Positions 11,021-20,947 of a DNA stretch of 41,721 nucleotides are shown here, one piece after another. The notes beneath the pieces are model-generated. The model saw nothing but the letters and a program-made list of their open reading frames with translations. It did not search any database and was not told the DNA's origin. The translations under genes and the position numbers were made by a program. The DNA is from Chara braunii. Lineage: Eukaryota > Streptophyta > Charophyceae > Charales > Characeae. The stretch's first letter is position 1. The number at the start of each line of letters is the position of its first letter. The stretch spans positions 274,673-316,393 of the forward strand of contig BFEA01000923.1 of NCBI GenBank assembly GCA_003427395.1. Direction: 5' to 3'.

Positions 11021-11100
11021 GTCCTTCGGGACATCTGTGAAAATTGGAACGATACAGGGAAGATTAGCATGCCCCCTGCGCAAACATGGCAAGTATAAAC
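11021..11100 (+). pseudogene. U6 snRNA-like copy, probably a pseudogene
   Basis: Starts with the U6 5' stem-loop (GTCCTTCGGGACAT), then AAAATTGGAACGATACAGGG, AAGATTAGCATG (containing the ACAGA-type region) and CCCCTGCGCAA. U6 pairs with U4 and U2 in the spliceosome. Similarity fades after the GCGCAA segment: the last ~25 nt are diverged, no T-run terminator follows, and no clear upstream element or TATA at about -30 is seen. A retroposed or decayed copy is more likely than a working gene. Its presence confirms a eukaryotic source. Confidence 0.85.
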
Positions 11101-11504
11101 AGGAGGGCGGATGCCCTAGACCACCATGAACTGCGTCGGGGCCCATTTCATCTAGGCCCACGCTGCAGGTTTTGCAGCAGGCCCGTATCTCCTACCTTGT
11201 GCAATCTCGAAGTCGCGATGACCAAGAGCAGGAGGACAATACCGGCCAGGGATTAGCCAGTAGCATTAGGACCAAGCTTCCTCGAAAGGGCCGGTCACTG
11301 TGCCTCCCCGCTGGTCCTCTCCCCTTATGAATATCAGCAGCCACCTCTCAATGCTGGTCGACGGAGACCAACGGCATATCTCTGCGGAGCAGGGCACAAA
11401 GTTTGCCCACAAAAAGGAAGGAAAAAAAAAAGGGGGGGGAGAAAAACTTTCGGATCTTAGGCAGAAGGCAGACGACGGAGCAGACGGGCATGCCGGGTTG
11501 CGCA

Positions 11505-11716
11505 TGTAGGGCGGTAGGACTGGGCTACTGAGGCTGCTAGGCGTTGCGTTGACAGCAGCGGGTGTAGGGTGGTAGGACTGGGCTACTGAGGCTGCTAGGC
11601 GCTGCGTTGACAGCAGCGGGTGTAGGGTGGTAGGACTGGGCTACTGAGGCTGCTAGGGTGTAGGGTGGTAGGATTGGGCTACTGAGGCTGCTAGGCGCTG
11701 CGTTGACAGCAGCGGG
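11505..11716. repeat. 58-bp minisatellite, four units
   Basis: Units at 11505-11562, 11563-11620, 11621-11658 and 11659-11716. Each starts TGTAGGG(T/C)GGTAGGA and full units end GTTGACAGCAGCGGG. The third unit is only 38 bp, having lost the last 20 bp. Units differ by very few bases, so the amplification looks recent. Confidence 0.95.
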
Positions 11717-14484
11717 AGAGGTGGGAAGTAGAGCCATGAGTGAGGGCAACTGTGAACAAGGCGGAATGTACCTGGACGCTATACCAGGCCTGGTGCATTC
11801 AGGAATGGAGATGGTTGGGAGTGGGGAAGAAGAAGGGTGAGAAACACAAACACATATCTCATGCGTTTTTAGCGTTAGAAAAGTAGGAAGTGAGTTAGTA
11901 GAGAAAACTGTGCGCGCGGGCTATGGCGGGAGTGAGAAGGAGGGAGGATAAGAAAATGCTCATCTCCCTCGTTTCTGGCCGGATTCGGGCGGGGAAAGAT
12001 GTGATTCTGGGGTTTTTGGCCAAGGCGAGTTCAGCCATTACGTTAGATTTAGCTATAAGTTAGTAGAATTGGAGTTAGATGGGGAAAGCAGTGCAAGGTG
12101 CTGCGTGAAGATGGTCGGGAGTAGAAAGGAAGTTGAAGAGAGGATGAATGTGTACGTGAAGTGATGCTGAGTACATGAAAATGGAGACTGAGATGGTGTG
12201 GGCGGAGAGTGGACGGGGTGCAACCGTGCTCGGTAGAGGAGGACTGTGTTTTTGCGTAGACAGGAAGCTAAGGGCACTGCGTTGGCTCTGAGGCAAGCAG
12301 TGCGGCCAGGCGCAGTACCGGGCTCGAGGCAGCGGTGCAGCAACGAGCACTAAGGCACAACAAAGTGGGCAGAGGTAACGAGGGAAGGAAAAGCCTGAAT
12401 CTGGATCGGAAGGTGGTGAAGGTACACGTGAAGAAGAAGGAAACGGCGAGGGAAGAGGCTATATGGGAGTTTGGGGAGCTAAGTGATTCCGATTCTGATA
12501 GTCAGGAGTTAGTAAAGAAAGGGCAGTGAGGAGGAAAGTGAGAGACGGCGGGAACGAAAAAGGTGGAGATGAGATAGGGAAAGAGCTTATAGTATCCATG
12601 TTCCTTGACGGATTTCGACGAGGTAAAAGTCAAAACCGAGACTCCAGGTCGGGGCGAATCTGATGGAGAAATCAGATTTGGAAGTTAGTGGTTAGTTTTA
12701 GCTGCGGCAAGAGAACAGACTGAGCTGAGTTATGATGGAAGTAGAAAATAGAGAATCCTACTCGATTCTTATCCAAACTAGTCGGGGAAAGGATTAAAAT
12801 GGGGGTTTTGAAGATTGGCGGCCTCAAATCTGAACTTAGAATTAGTAAAGAGTCAGTAGAATAGAGTCAGTAGAATGAGAGTTTGAGAAAGAAGGAGGTT
12901 GCGTACGGGAGGGGGAGTCACAGCGGCATCTGAATCTACCCGTATTCCGGGGGCAGATTCAGTTCTGTTTTTGCAGGGTCGGTAAGTAGCGCAACGGGCA
13001 GCGGCCAGGGTGTGTGAGAGAAAGGAGGAGAATGCACTTACCTCTGGCCGACTGATGATTGTATGAAATGTTGTGTCGAAGTGAAGATCTCCATGCTCTG
13101 GCGGAAGATTCGCTCACTCAGATGTAGTACGCTTGGTCGAGTGAGGCAGCAAGGGGCAAGCCGTGGGGTTGAGGGCTTACCTGTTGGTCGGTGCGCAACC
13201 CACCCCGTTAGTCGGAGTAGCGAGGAGACTGGCCTCGAGGTGAAGGCTGTTATCCGGGTACCACACTTCTCGTCAGTCTATACGTACAAGGGAAGTAGTT
13301 GCAGGGCACAGACCTGGTTGTTAATCTGTGCGCTGTTTATTTTACCGGACGGAGTTGCGGGAGGAATGAATTTGGATTGCAGCGAATGCCTCCTTCTTAT
13401 TGGCAGAAGAATCATCACATGCCTGTTCATCTAAGCAAAGAAGAAGATAAAGTGGTTAAGAGGCGGTAGTGCCCACCTCGTGACAGTCATGAGAGCACGG
13501 TCGATTGGGCTATTGATTATTACCATAGAGTGACCGTTCTTCTCCGTTAGGATCAGAGTCATTGTTGAATGCAGATTTTCACTATTTGCAGCCACTGGTA
13601 AATCATTCAGGTTCTGCACGTTTCAGCTGGTTGAGTGAGCAGCAAAAGCAACAGGTGGGCAGTTTACAGCCAAACTAGCTAGCAGGCGGGTTATTCGCAG
13701 TCAGTTGAGTGAGCAGATGCGGCGTACTGTTAACTGCGAATTACGGATTACGGATTGTGGACAGAGGGCTACGAATTTAACCACTGGTCACAGTCGCTGC
13801 CATTCGGTTTCTACTTAGTGGCGAAGCCCGAGGGGCGAACGGAACATGATGCAAGGTTGTAGACTTGGTATTTGGCTGACACACTACTTTTGAGTTGGAG
13901 CGGCGGTAGGCCAGCTGTGAAAGGCGGACTTGCTTGCTGACCAATGCAGTGCCCAACTTGTTGAGCAAGCTGCACCAGGACAATTGCAGGCATCTCAGGT
14001 ACTTTGGCTAGCCGGTATACCTCTCATCTTATCAGTTTGGGTGTCACTCCCCCGCCGAGTGAGCAAAGCTACTAAAACTGCTAGCTGACTCGACGAATGG
14101 CGCCGCAACTCATTGTTGTACAGGACAGCAGCGAGCCAGTTACAAGGTGAAGGGTTGACTGTTAGCTGATGCAGGGCAGTTGCTGCTGCACCACTAATAG
14201 GCCGAGCTGGTCACAACGTCGGCATCATTCGCGGCCCTTCGGGCCAGCAGTTCCGGTGCACTTCCAGTTATCAATATTCGTCGAGTGTTGCTATGCACAG
14301 TGAGAGCGGATGTGAGACTACAACATTCTGCGGATGTGTTCGATGTGCGGCTTATCAAAGACTGATCTAGAGAGGGGATGAAAGTTCAGGGAAGGGGATA
14401 AAGTCTGGCTATGGAGTTATTGCTGCGACTTGGAACTTCGTCAGGATAATGTTTTTCGGCTTTGCTAGCGGCTGCGTGTGTCGG
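11717..14484. other. Hairpin-bearing noncoding interior, no gene established
   Basis: About 2.8 kb, purine-rich up to about 12900. No ORF resembles a known protein. Isolated short stems occur, for example AATCTGA...TCAGATT near 12655-12680. On the minus strand a short open stretch from an ATG at 13094 runs to a consensus donor (CAGAG then GTAAGT, junction 13042/13041); without a partner exon it is only a possibility. Confidence 0.5.
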
Positions 14485-14741
14485 CCACCATTGCGGGGCC
14501 CTCAGGAGTTTGAAGACTACAAGGCCCTCTCCTGCAAGTCTGAGCGCACCCACCTTGTATCTAAGAGTCTAAACATCTCTTTTTCTGTCTTCCTCAGTCT
14601 CAGTCTAGTCCTTCGGTGCTGAGAGGAAGGCGGCAAGCGGAATTGAAACCCGTAATCCGCGCCAAGGCCTTTGTGGGAGGTTCGCCCTACCGATTGCGGG
14701 AGCTCTGCCGGAACCCAGGCAGGGTTCTAAAGGCAGGGAAC
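14485..14741 (+). repeat. Head module, copy 1, of a two-copy noncoding family
   Basis: Shares an ordered series of blocks with 28292-28523: CCACCATTGCGGGG at the start, AGGCCCTCTC-like sequence, a pyrimidine-rich middle, GAGAGGAAGGCGGCA, then ATTGAAACCCGTA, GTGGGAGG, and GGCAGGGAAC at the end. No ORF spans it. The ATTGAAACCC block faintly resembles a reversed tRNA T-arm, but no tRNA folds around it. Function unknown. Confidence 0.75.
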
Positions 14742-14923
14742 TTCAGGTATAATCCTCGTCTGACGCATGTGAGCCTTTCCCCTAACTAATACTCCTTTGA
14801 ATATCTGAATAATACTATGACAGGTTATTACTTGTTATAATCTTTGAGTGGATTCATGCAAAAAAAAAAAAAGGAAGGCAGGAGGAAGGTGTTTTGTGTG
14901 TGTTTGACCGGGTCAACCCAAGG

Positions 14924-16175
14924 CTGAATCCCTCTAAGTTGAGTGGGTTCAGTGTTGTGTTTTATTTATGTTTGCTGGGAGGAATGTATGATCTTTCTGG
15001 GTTGGGCCTATCCTAAGTTGGACGGTCCAGCCACTTATTTCCTTCTTGGGTTTCTGAACAGGAGGGTGGGCATCCTAAGTTGGGAAGACTCAGAATCCTG
15101 ATGTTTCTTTTGAGGTTGCTGAAAGCAGAGCTGGAGATATTCTAAATTGTGTAGACTCAGTTTTGTGTGTGTTTCTTCGGAGGGGGATAAAAACATAAGA
15201 CTAAACGTACCCCTCAGTTGGGGCGGCTTAGTCATGAGCTATGAACAAAAGGACAACCAAAAGTATAGGACTTTGATATATATTACATGAATCTATATCA
15301 GCTGACAGACCGGGCACCCTAAGTTGGGAAAGTCGGTCAGTAAGTCAGGTAGAACAAAATGAGAAGAGAAACAACTGAAGAAATATAAAGCGAAGGTAAC
15401 CCGGGCAGACTGAGCATACCCTTAAGTTAGGGCAATTCAATCTTATGCTCGTGATAATATAAAGGAGCAGAGAGTCAGTATAAATCTTCTTTTATTTTCC
15501 CTTTTAAACGCAAGGCAAGATTGGATGTCTCCCTAAGTTGGGTAGGTCCGATCATCTGCCTAACCAAAGAAAAAAGTATAAAGTTTGTGCAAGTATACCA
15601 ATGGTTGTTCTCCTATATTGTCGTTGCGGAGACTAAGCGTACCCTTAAGTTAGGGCAGCTTAGCCATACGTCATTTGTGATTGTTCAGGCAGATCAGGCG
15701 TACCCTTAAGTTAGGGCGGTCTGGTCATATTGTCTTATGTACCTAAAACTGTTTAGGCTAGCTAGGTGTACCCTTAAGTTAGGGCGACCTAGTGATATGC
15801 CCTTGTCGTTAATGTGATGTAGGTTGGACGTACCCTTAAGTTAGGGCGGTCCGACCTTTTGTCGTTCGTACTTGTTTTAGGCAGGTTAGGCATACCCCTA
15901 AGTTGGGGCAGCCTAATCCTATGCCCTACGCAACTTTGTCTAGAGCTGGCTAGGCATACCCTTAAGTTAGGGCAGTCTAGTTTTATGCTTCATGTCGTCA
16001 GTTAAGCAGAAGTCAGACGTACCTTTAAGTTAGGGCGGTCTGGTCATATGTTTTATGACTAGAGTCGATGTGGTGTTGGACATACCCTTAAGTTAAGGCA
16101 GTCCAGTTGTGCGTACTTTTACTTGTTTACTTAGGCAGGTTGGACATACCCTTAAGATAGGGCATTGTCTGATCC
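14924..16175 (+). repeat. Array 1: about 17 covarying two-tier hairpins
   Basis: Units of about 31-37 nt lie every 55-75 nt from 15631 onward and more loosely before that. The core is TACCCTTAAGTTAGGGC, whose CCCT/AGGG arms form an inner stem, flanked by a 5-9-bp outer stem that differs in each unit. Clear units: 14924-14952, 14999-15032, 15199-15233, 15519-15557, 15631-15664, 15692-15726, 15762-15792, 15821-15857, 15883-15919, 15947-15982, 16013-16043, 16075-16108, 16137-16175. At 15199 and 15883 the inner stem is CCCC/GGGG, a compensatory change. Many outer pairs are G-U in the plus-strand sense, so plus-strand RNA is the likely folded form. Confidence 0.88.
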
Positions 16176-16548
16176 TATGCCATAAGCAAGGGGTTTTACT
16201 AAGGGGAAAAAATTGAGTGATCTAACGAACTACTTGGTTCAAACTGATGCGGGATTGTGAGAGATGTTTGTTTATGCATGCTTATGGAGTCTCACTTTGG
16301 AGTGTCTTTTTGATGGGTTAGCTACTTAGATGTTCGCCAAGTGCTGGAGCTATAGGCAAATAAGATGGATGATGGGAGGGAAGCTTGGGATAAAGATAGG
16401 ACTGACCTTACTTGAAGTTAGAGTTGATGATAGCTCACGATACCATCTTCTGAAAGGGGATTGTGTGAACTATCTTCAATCCTAACTATCAAGCAAGTGT
16501 CGGAAGTTAGTCCCAAGTATAGTTTTCCTTTGTCTTTTTGTTTTCAGC

Positions 16549-16780
16549 TGTGTATAAATCTTGACAGCCTCCTGTTCCTATGGGAAGCGCTGCCGAAATT
16601 TCTACAAATCTGAAAGAGTTAGTTAGTTTTTGACTCGTAGAAATTCTGAAAAGACATTTTTCCTACGGGAAGCGCTGCCGAAATTTTATAGAATTTGGAG
16701 AGTTAGATTATTTTCAGCTAGGAGAAATCTGACAATCCATCCTGTTTAGGGGATATACTGCCGGAATTTCTTACATTTTT
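16549..16780 (+). repeat. Tail module, copy 1, about three related units
   Basis: Units begin near 16549, 16640 and 16728. Each has a form of GGGAAGCGCTGCCGAAATTT. In the first, ATTTCTAC pairs with GTAGAAAT about 40 nt downstream. The block TATAAATCT ... GCTGCC-AAATTT ... CAAATC recurs at 30245-30305, tying the two loci together. Confidence 0.7.
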
Positions 16781-18370
16781 AGATAAACATCAGAGGTTAG
16801 TTAGGAAGGTAAGATTATTTCTTGATCACTCAAGCATGGCCTGGGTACTGGCTTGTGCTGCATTGCAGGTCACCTTTATTCATGTGCATTCTAGGTTTGA
16901 CTATCTTCAAGCTGATCCTACAAGGATCACCTTCTGTTATCCTTTGATAACAGGTCGGTTTCTGCCTCAACTCTAAATCTCTAATCCACTCTTGCTACTC
17001 AACCTAAAGGCTTTAGCCCCGTGGTTTGATTTGTTTTGTTGTGTTTTTACCCGGACTTTAATTGAATGGCAATTTAATAAAGATGATGAGTATTTTATTT
17101 TGAGAGTTGCGCAAAGAGTGAGGCTTGTATGGCTAAAGCGAGGGGTGTGAGCTCAAAGCATGGTTGAGGTTGACCCCGTGTAGTGCATGGACTTTTGGTT
17201 GAATCTTTGATGTGATTGCAGGTATGTTTGGTGATTCAGACTTTGGATTTGACTGCCTACGATCACTTAAGTATATATGGCTGAGAGGAATCCCACTGTG
17301 ATTGTGCGAAGTGATCGTCACATATTTATAACCTTTTATATATATGTACATACATACGCGTTGGATGTTCGCGCGACCTATTGTGACCGTGTGCAAATGT
17401 TAAACAGATTATACTTTGAGGGAAGAAGGAGATTCTCCTTTCATCCTTTTTGTTTTTTGAATTTTATAGTTGGACGTTATAGTCCGTGGCAGCCGTCAAA
17501 GTCAAACCCCCTTTATTTATTTCCAGATCCTGAATGATGGAGCTTGCCTCCAAGGCCATGAGAGTTGACGGTCACCACAGGCTGAAACCTGTGTGCCACC
17601 CACTCTCCACAGGGTGTACAAGAGGGTGTGGAGACCAACCGCCGTGGCGGTTGTCTAGCGTCGAGAGACTAACCCCTCAAAGCGCTTGTCAGCCGACACT
17701 TGAGTGTTGAACATAATCCTCGAGACTATCAAGGTTCGCACGATTACTAGTACTACATAGTACCCCATTAGTGCGAATGCTCGCATATGCACGCATGGCT
17801 GGTCAATATGAGAAGGACATGCGTCCGCCCAACTTTTCATACTAAGTTCAGCGCGCGATGCCTATCTTACTCTCGCTTCAGAAGGTTATGGGTCGGACAC
17901 TGAAGGGACAATGAGTGTTGTTGTGTTGTTGTATTGTTTGCTTTGTGTCCTTCCGTATGTGTGACTCAGTGTGAGTATTGTGGTGTGACGCGTGGTGTGT
18001 GTGATGCGTCCTAGTCGACCGACGTCGAGTCGCGTTTGGGATTTCAACCCCCCAGTGCGTCGATTCGCGTACGGGCTCGATTTTGGGCGTTGACCGCACG
18101 TACCCCCTATGCTACAGCGAACGAGAAACGCCCTCGGTTGGGTCACCTCTGCAATTGCATACGAAAAAACTTCGCATGTGATTCAGTAGCTCAGCGGGGA
18201 TACGCCCACCCAAGGGATGGTTACAGCTCCCGCAGGTGGAGTTTAGCGGTGCCTCGCGTGACCCTGTCCTGTCCTAGGGGCTCGCGAGAGGTACGGCTGG
18301 CGTACTCGGCCGGAGCGGCAAACGCTCTCCGCGACAACTCCTGCAAAATCCTGCGTGACGCGGCCGGGAG
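16781..18370. other. Hairpin-rich noncoding end of the large insertion
   Basis: No gene seen. Short perfect stems are frequent: GATCC TACAA GGATC and GTTATC CTTT GATAAC are adjacent near 16914-16950; CACAGG...CCTGTG at 17576-17593; AACCGCC GT GGCGGTT at 17637-17652; TTCGCAC...GTGCGAA at about 17733-17780. Confidence 0.65.
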
Positions 18371-18387
18371 GGTCCCCGTGCGGGACC
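18371..18387. repeat. Right subterminal hairpin
   Basis: GGTCCC and GGGACC arms lie about 13 bp inside the right end of the large insertion, mirroring the hairpin at the left end. Confidence 0.75.
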
Positions 18388-18402
18388 GATACGTTCGACA
18401 TT

Positions 18403-19978
18403 GCTGATGCCTTGTCGCGTAGACCTGATTTATCAGGTGCGCTGATTACTGAGTTCAATCTTGCGAACAATGTTACTCAGTCTTTGGTGGAAGCCTATCG
18501 CGAGGACCCGTTTATGGTCGAGATCATACGCAAACTCGAGGCGAAGGACAAAGAGACTTCTGTCGAGTTTGAGTTGGTCAACGACCTGCTGTTCCTTGAG
18601 AAAGCAGGGAATAAACATTTGTGTGTGCCTAATAGGGAGTCTTTGCATAGTTTATTTTTAGGCGAATGTCATAATGTCACAGGACATTTTGGGTTCAAGA
18701 AGACCGCGACAAATCTGTTGCAGCGGTTCTGGTGGCCCACAGTGATGAGAGATGCTAAGTTGTACGTGGAGACTTGTCAGGTATGTCAAAGGGACAAGCC
18801 ACATACTCAGGCTCCTCTTGGGCTCCTGAAGCCCCTTCCGATTTCGAAAAGGCTTGGTGAGAGCCTGTCCATGGACTTCATGGATATAATGGTCACCAGC
18901 AAGAGTGGAATGCACTACATCTACGTCATTGAGGATAGGTTTAGTAAGTTTGCTAGGTTAGTTGCAACGTCGGCAACAGCTAAGACGGAGTATGTGAATA
19001 AATTGTTTAAAGCGAATTGGGTTAGAGATTTTGGATTGCCAAATTCTATCGTTAGCTACCGGGACGTGCGATTTACCAGCGAATTGTGGAAAGCCGCAAC
19101 TGCAGATGACATCAGGCAATCATCCCGAGGCAAACGGGCAGGCCGAACAAATGAACCGCGCTGTAGAACACCTGCTAAGGCATTACGTAAAGCCAAATCA
19201 GGTAGATTGGGATGAGAAACTTGCTCTCATCGCCAGTTTGTATAATAATATTGTGCACAATGCAACCGGAGTCAGTCCTAACAGCTTGCTACTGACCTTC
19301 AGACCCCAACTGCCTTTAGACTTTTAACTGCCTGACAATCAGCCGATTGCTGCACTAGGGACTCTAGAGTTTGCGTATAGATATGAGCACTTGATGCAGC
19401 AGGCTGTTGAGCAGATGCACAAAGCACAGGCGGCGATGATAGAGTCTGAGAACAAACATCGTCGCCTATCTACATTCCAGGTAGGGGAAAGAGTCTGGGT
19501 CAGGTCCTCTGAACTGGGACAAGAGTATAGGATATCCCGTAAACTCATGCCACAATATTTTGGACCGTGGGAGGTATTGCATGTCGTGGGGAATGAACCG
19601 GATGACCCGTCTTATGTTATTGGCATCCCTGGTCACTTACGCACTTACCCTGTCTTTCACGCCTCCACTGGCAAGCTTGCACCTTTCAAGGAAACAGATC
19701 AGTTTCCTTCTCGACGCTCAATGCTGCCCCCAACCATGGATGGAGAGTTGGACATAGACGACATCGTGGATCACAGGGAGCTGCCCGTTCCAAGATCGAC
19801 AGGCAGGGGACGTCCTCCAAAACCGAAGTTGCAGTATCGAGTTCGATTCCGACATCATCTGAGTCCAAAGGAGGACCACTGGTTCACTAGGGAGGAACTC
19901 ATGCAGACCGCTCCTCAGATCGTAGCTCAATATGAGAAATCTCTGCAGAAGGGAAAGCGCCAGATCATAGCAGACTGA
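18403..19978 (+). pseudogene. Integrase with GPY/F module and chromodomain-like tail
   Basis: Resumes Ty3 pol with ADALSRRPDLSG. A HHCC zinc-binding region (CHNVTGHFG...CQVCQRDKP) precedes the DDE core. The first aspartate is in SMDFMDIMV; the second, normally IVSDRD, reads IVSYRD (TAC 19057-19059), destroying the site; the glutamate survives in GNHPEANGQAE. Near 19103 a short deletion with a frame change removes a few residues. TAA at 19326 interrupts DF/LPDNQP. The C-terminal part carries VGERVWVRSSEL, a GPWEVL (GPY/F) module and a tail ending YRVRFRHHLSPKEDHWF, which resembles a chromodomain that directs integration to marked chromatin. Integrase inserts element DNA into the nuclear genome. 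Confidence 0.92.
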
Positions 19979-20003
19979 ACTTCTCAGAGGACTAGCGAAG
20001 TTA

Positions 20004-20015
20004 TGGAGGAGGGAA
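20004..20015 (+). promoter_or_regulatory. Polypurine tract
   Basis: A purine run (GGAGGAGGGAA) lies about 25 bp after the integrase stop and just before the proposed LTR start. It would prime plus-strand DNA synthesis. Confidence 0.65.
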
Positions 20016-20017
20016 TA

Positions 20018-20761
20018 TGAGGCTTATGCCCCTATAAGCCCCTTTCAGGCCCTGCCAAGTATCACGTTGGCCGCCCTAAGTGAAGGCAGGCCTGACGAGG
20101 GTCTGAGGGCCCCTATTTCGATCACCACGCAACTCAAGGAAGTTCAGACAGTTCCGCAGCGCCAGTTGGTTGGAAGAACCCACGCCCTGGGCAGCCTGTT
20201 TGAATGTATCGAAGGCAGGCCCTGGGCTGGATACGGGATGTGGGCCTAACACAGGTCGTTGATAGTTGGGCGCGAGAAACCACTACAGGCCCAGGGCCTG
20301 AGTTGTATGGACTGGGCCTCAACCCATTGGGGCCTATCGGAAGCTTCTTGGGAAAGACCCAGCGCAGCCTGGGACAGGAAGTAGGCAGGCCACTTCCATA
20401 TAGCAAAGGGTCTATCTCCGCATTGGGCATTCAGGTGCTGGCCGCATGCTGCGCAAGCGCTGTTGCGCTAATAGCTGGTCAGCGCTCACACGCTCACGGG
20501 CGAGCAGGAAGGAGCCGAGCCGCGTTGTTGTAAGCCGGGTGTGGCGCAAGGTGGTCCTTGGGTGCATGTGACATCTGTGTGTTGGGGAACGAGGTTGTGA
20601 GTGAAGAAAGAGACTTACCTGGTGCTGGAAGCGTGCGGCATTGGCCGCTATCCGCTCATACTTCGGGAGAGTTGTTGTCGTCAACTTCGACATTGTAGTC
20701 TAGGCTAGATAGGATTTGCCATCTGTAGTCTGGGCGCCGGGCGCAAGTTAGGATATCAACA
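20018..20761 (+). mobile_element. Probable 3' LTR of the plus-strand Ty3 element
   Basis: Begins TGAGGCTTATG right after the polypurine tract, and the nearest plausible end is ...ATCAACA at 20761. With no second LTR copy in the window the right boundary is a guess. A TATA-like CCATATAGC lies near 20396. The segment is rich in AGGCCC/GGGCCT motifs. Confidence 0.5.
20619..20693 (-). CDS. Possible first exon, 25 codons, unknown gene
   Basis: The minus strand has ATG at 20693 and stays open for exactly 25 codons (MSKLTTTTLPKYERIAANAA...) to a consensus donor, CAG then GTAAGT, at the 20619/20618 junction, phase 0. This is a neat gene-start signature inside what may be an LTR. No downstream exon could be identified and the peptide is not recognised, so it may be chance or an element-borne gene start. 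Confidence 0.3.
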
Positions 20762-20947
20762 TTGGTTCTTCGTTGATGATGATGATGAGACTATTCCAAC
20801 ATTGTCAATTATGAGTTTTTGGTGTGCTCCTATTTGGTGAAACTCGTAATGCAATTTTGCTCCTGGTTCGAGGTCACGACTATCTGTTCTTATGTGTATG
20901 ATGTTGTTTGATTGTTGAAGTTCGCTATTGATCATCTTCCTTGCAAT

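Larger units (their letters stand above)
8554..18400. mobile_element. 9.85-kb non-autonomous insertion with short TIR-like ends
   Basis: The flanks are Ty3 coding sequence: EYNKV on the left, ADALSRRPD on the right. TTG occurs at 8551-8553 and again at 18401-18403, an apparent 3-bp target duplication. The ends read TTGTCGGCG... and ...CGTTCGACA, so the outermost TGTCG is inverted. A perfect short hairpin lies about 12 bp in from each end (8566-8583 and 18371-18387). The interior holds a U6-like copy, a 58-bp minisatellite, a hairpin array and many isolated hairpins; no transposase was recognised. A 3-bp duplication suits CACTA/EnSpm-like elements, but the ends are not CACTA. It may be composite. 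Confidence 0.65.
3834..20761 (+). mobile_element. Decayed Ty3/gypsy (chromovirus-like) element, twice interrupted
   Basis: The domain order is gag, protease, RT, RNase H, integrase, chromodomain-like tail, polypurine tract, then a probable LTR. It is split by insertions at 7058-7798 and 8554-18400. Removing the second insertion restores the expected linker from EYNKV to ADALSRRPD, which shows that the two halves belong to one element. Stops, single-base frameshifts and short deletions are spread throughout, and at least three catalytic residues have changed (protease, RT, integrase). Confidence 0.88.

Noticed and set aside
14628-14670. tRNA T-arm-like GGAATTGAAACCCG in the head module
   Set aside because: No cloverleaf, acceptor stem or A box could be found on either strand.
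14924-16175. CRISPR-like regular repeats
   Set aside because: The window is eukaryotic, the repeats are not identical, their flanks covary, and the intervals are not uniform unique spacers. No cas genes are present.
20671-20695. GTTGTTGTCG and TTCGACATTG, matching the two ends of the 9.85-kb insertion, only 5 bp apart
   Set aside because: It looked like an extreme deletion derivative of the insertion, but the matches include Ty3 flank bases and the stretch is explained equally well as part of the possible exon at 20619-20693. Too short to tell from chance.
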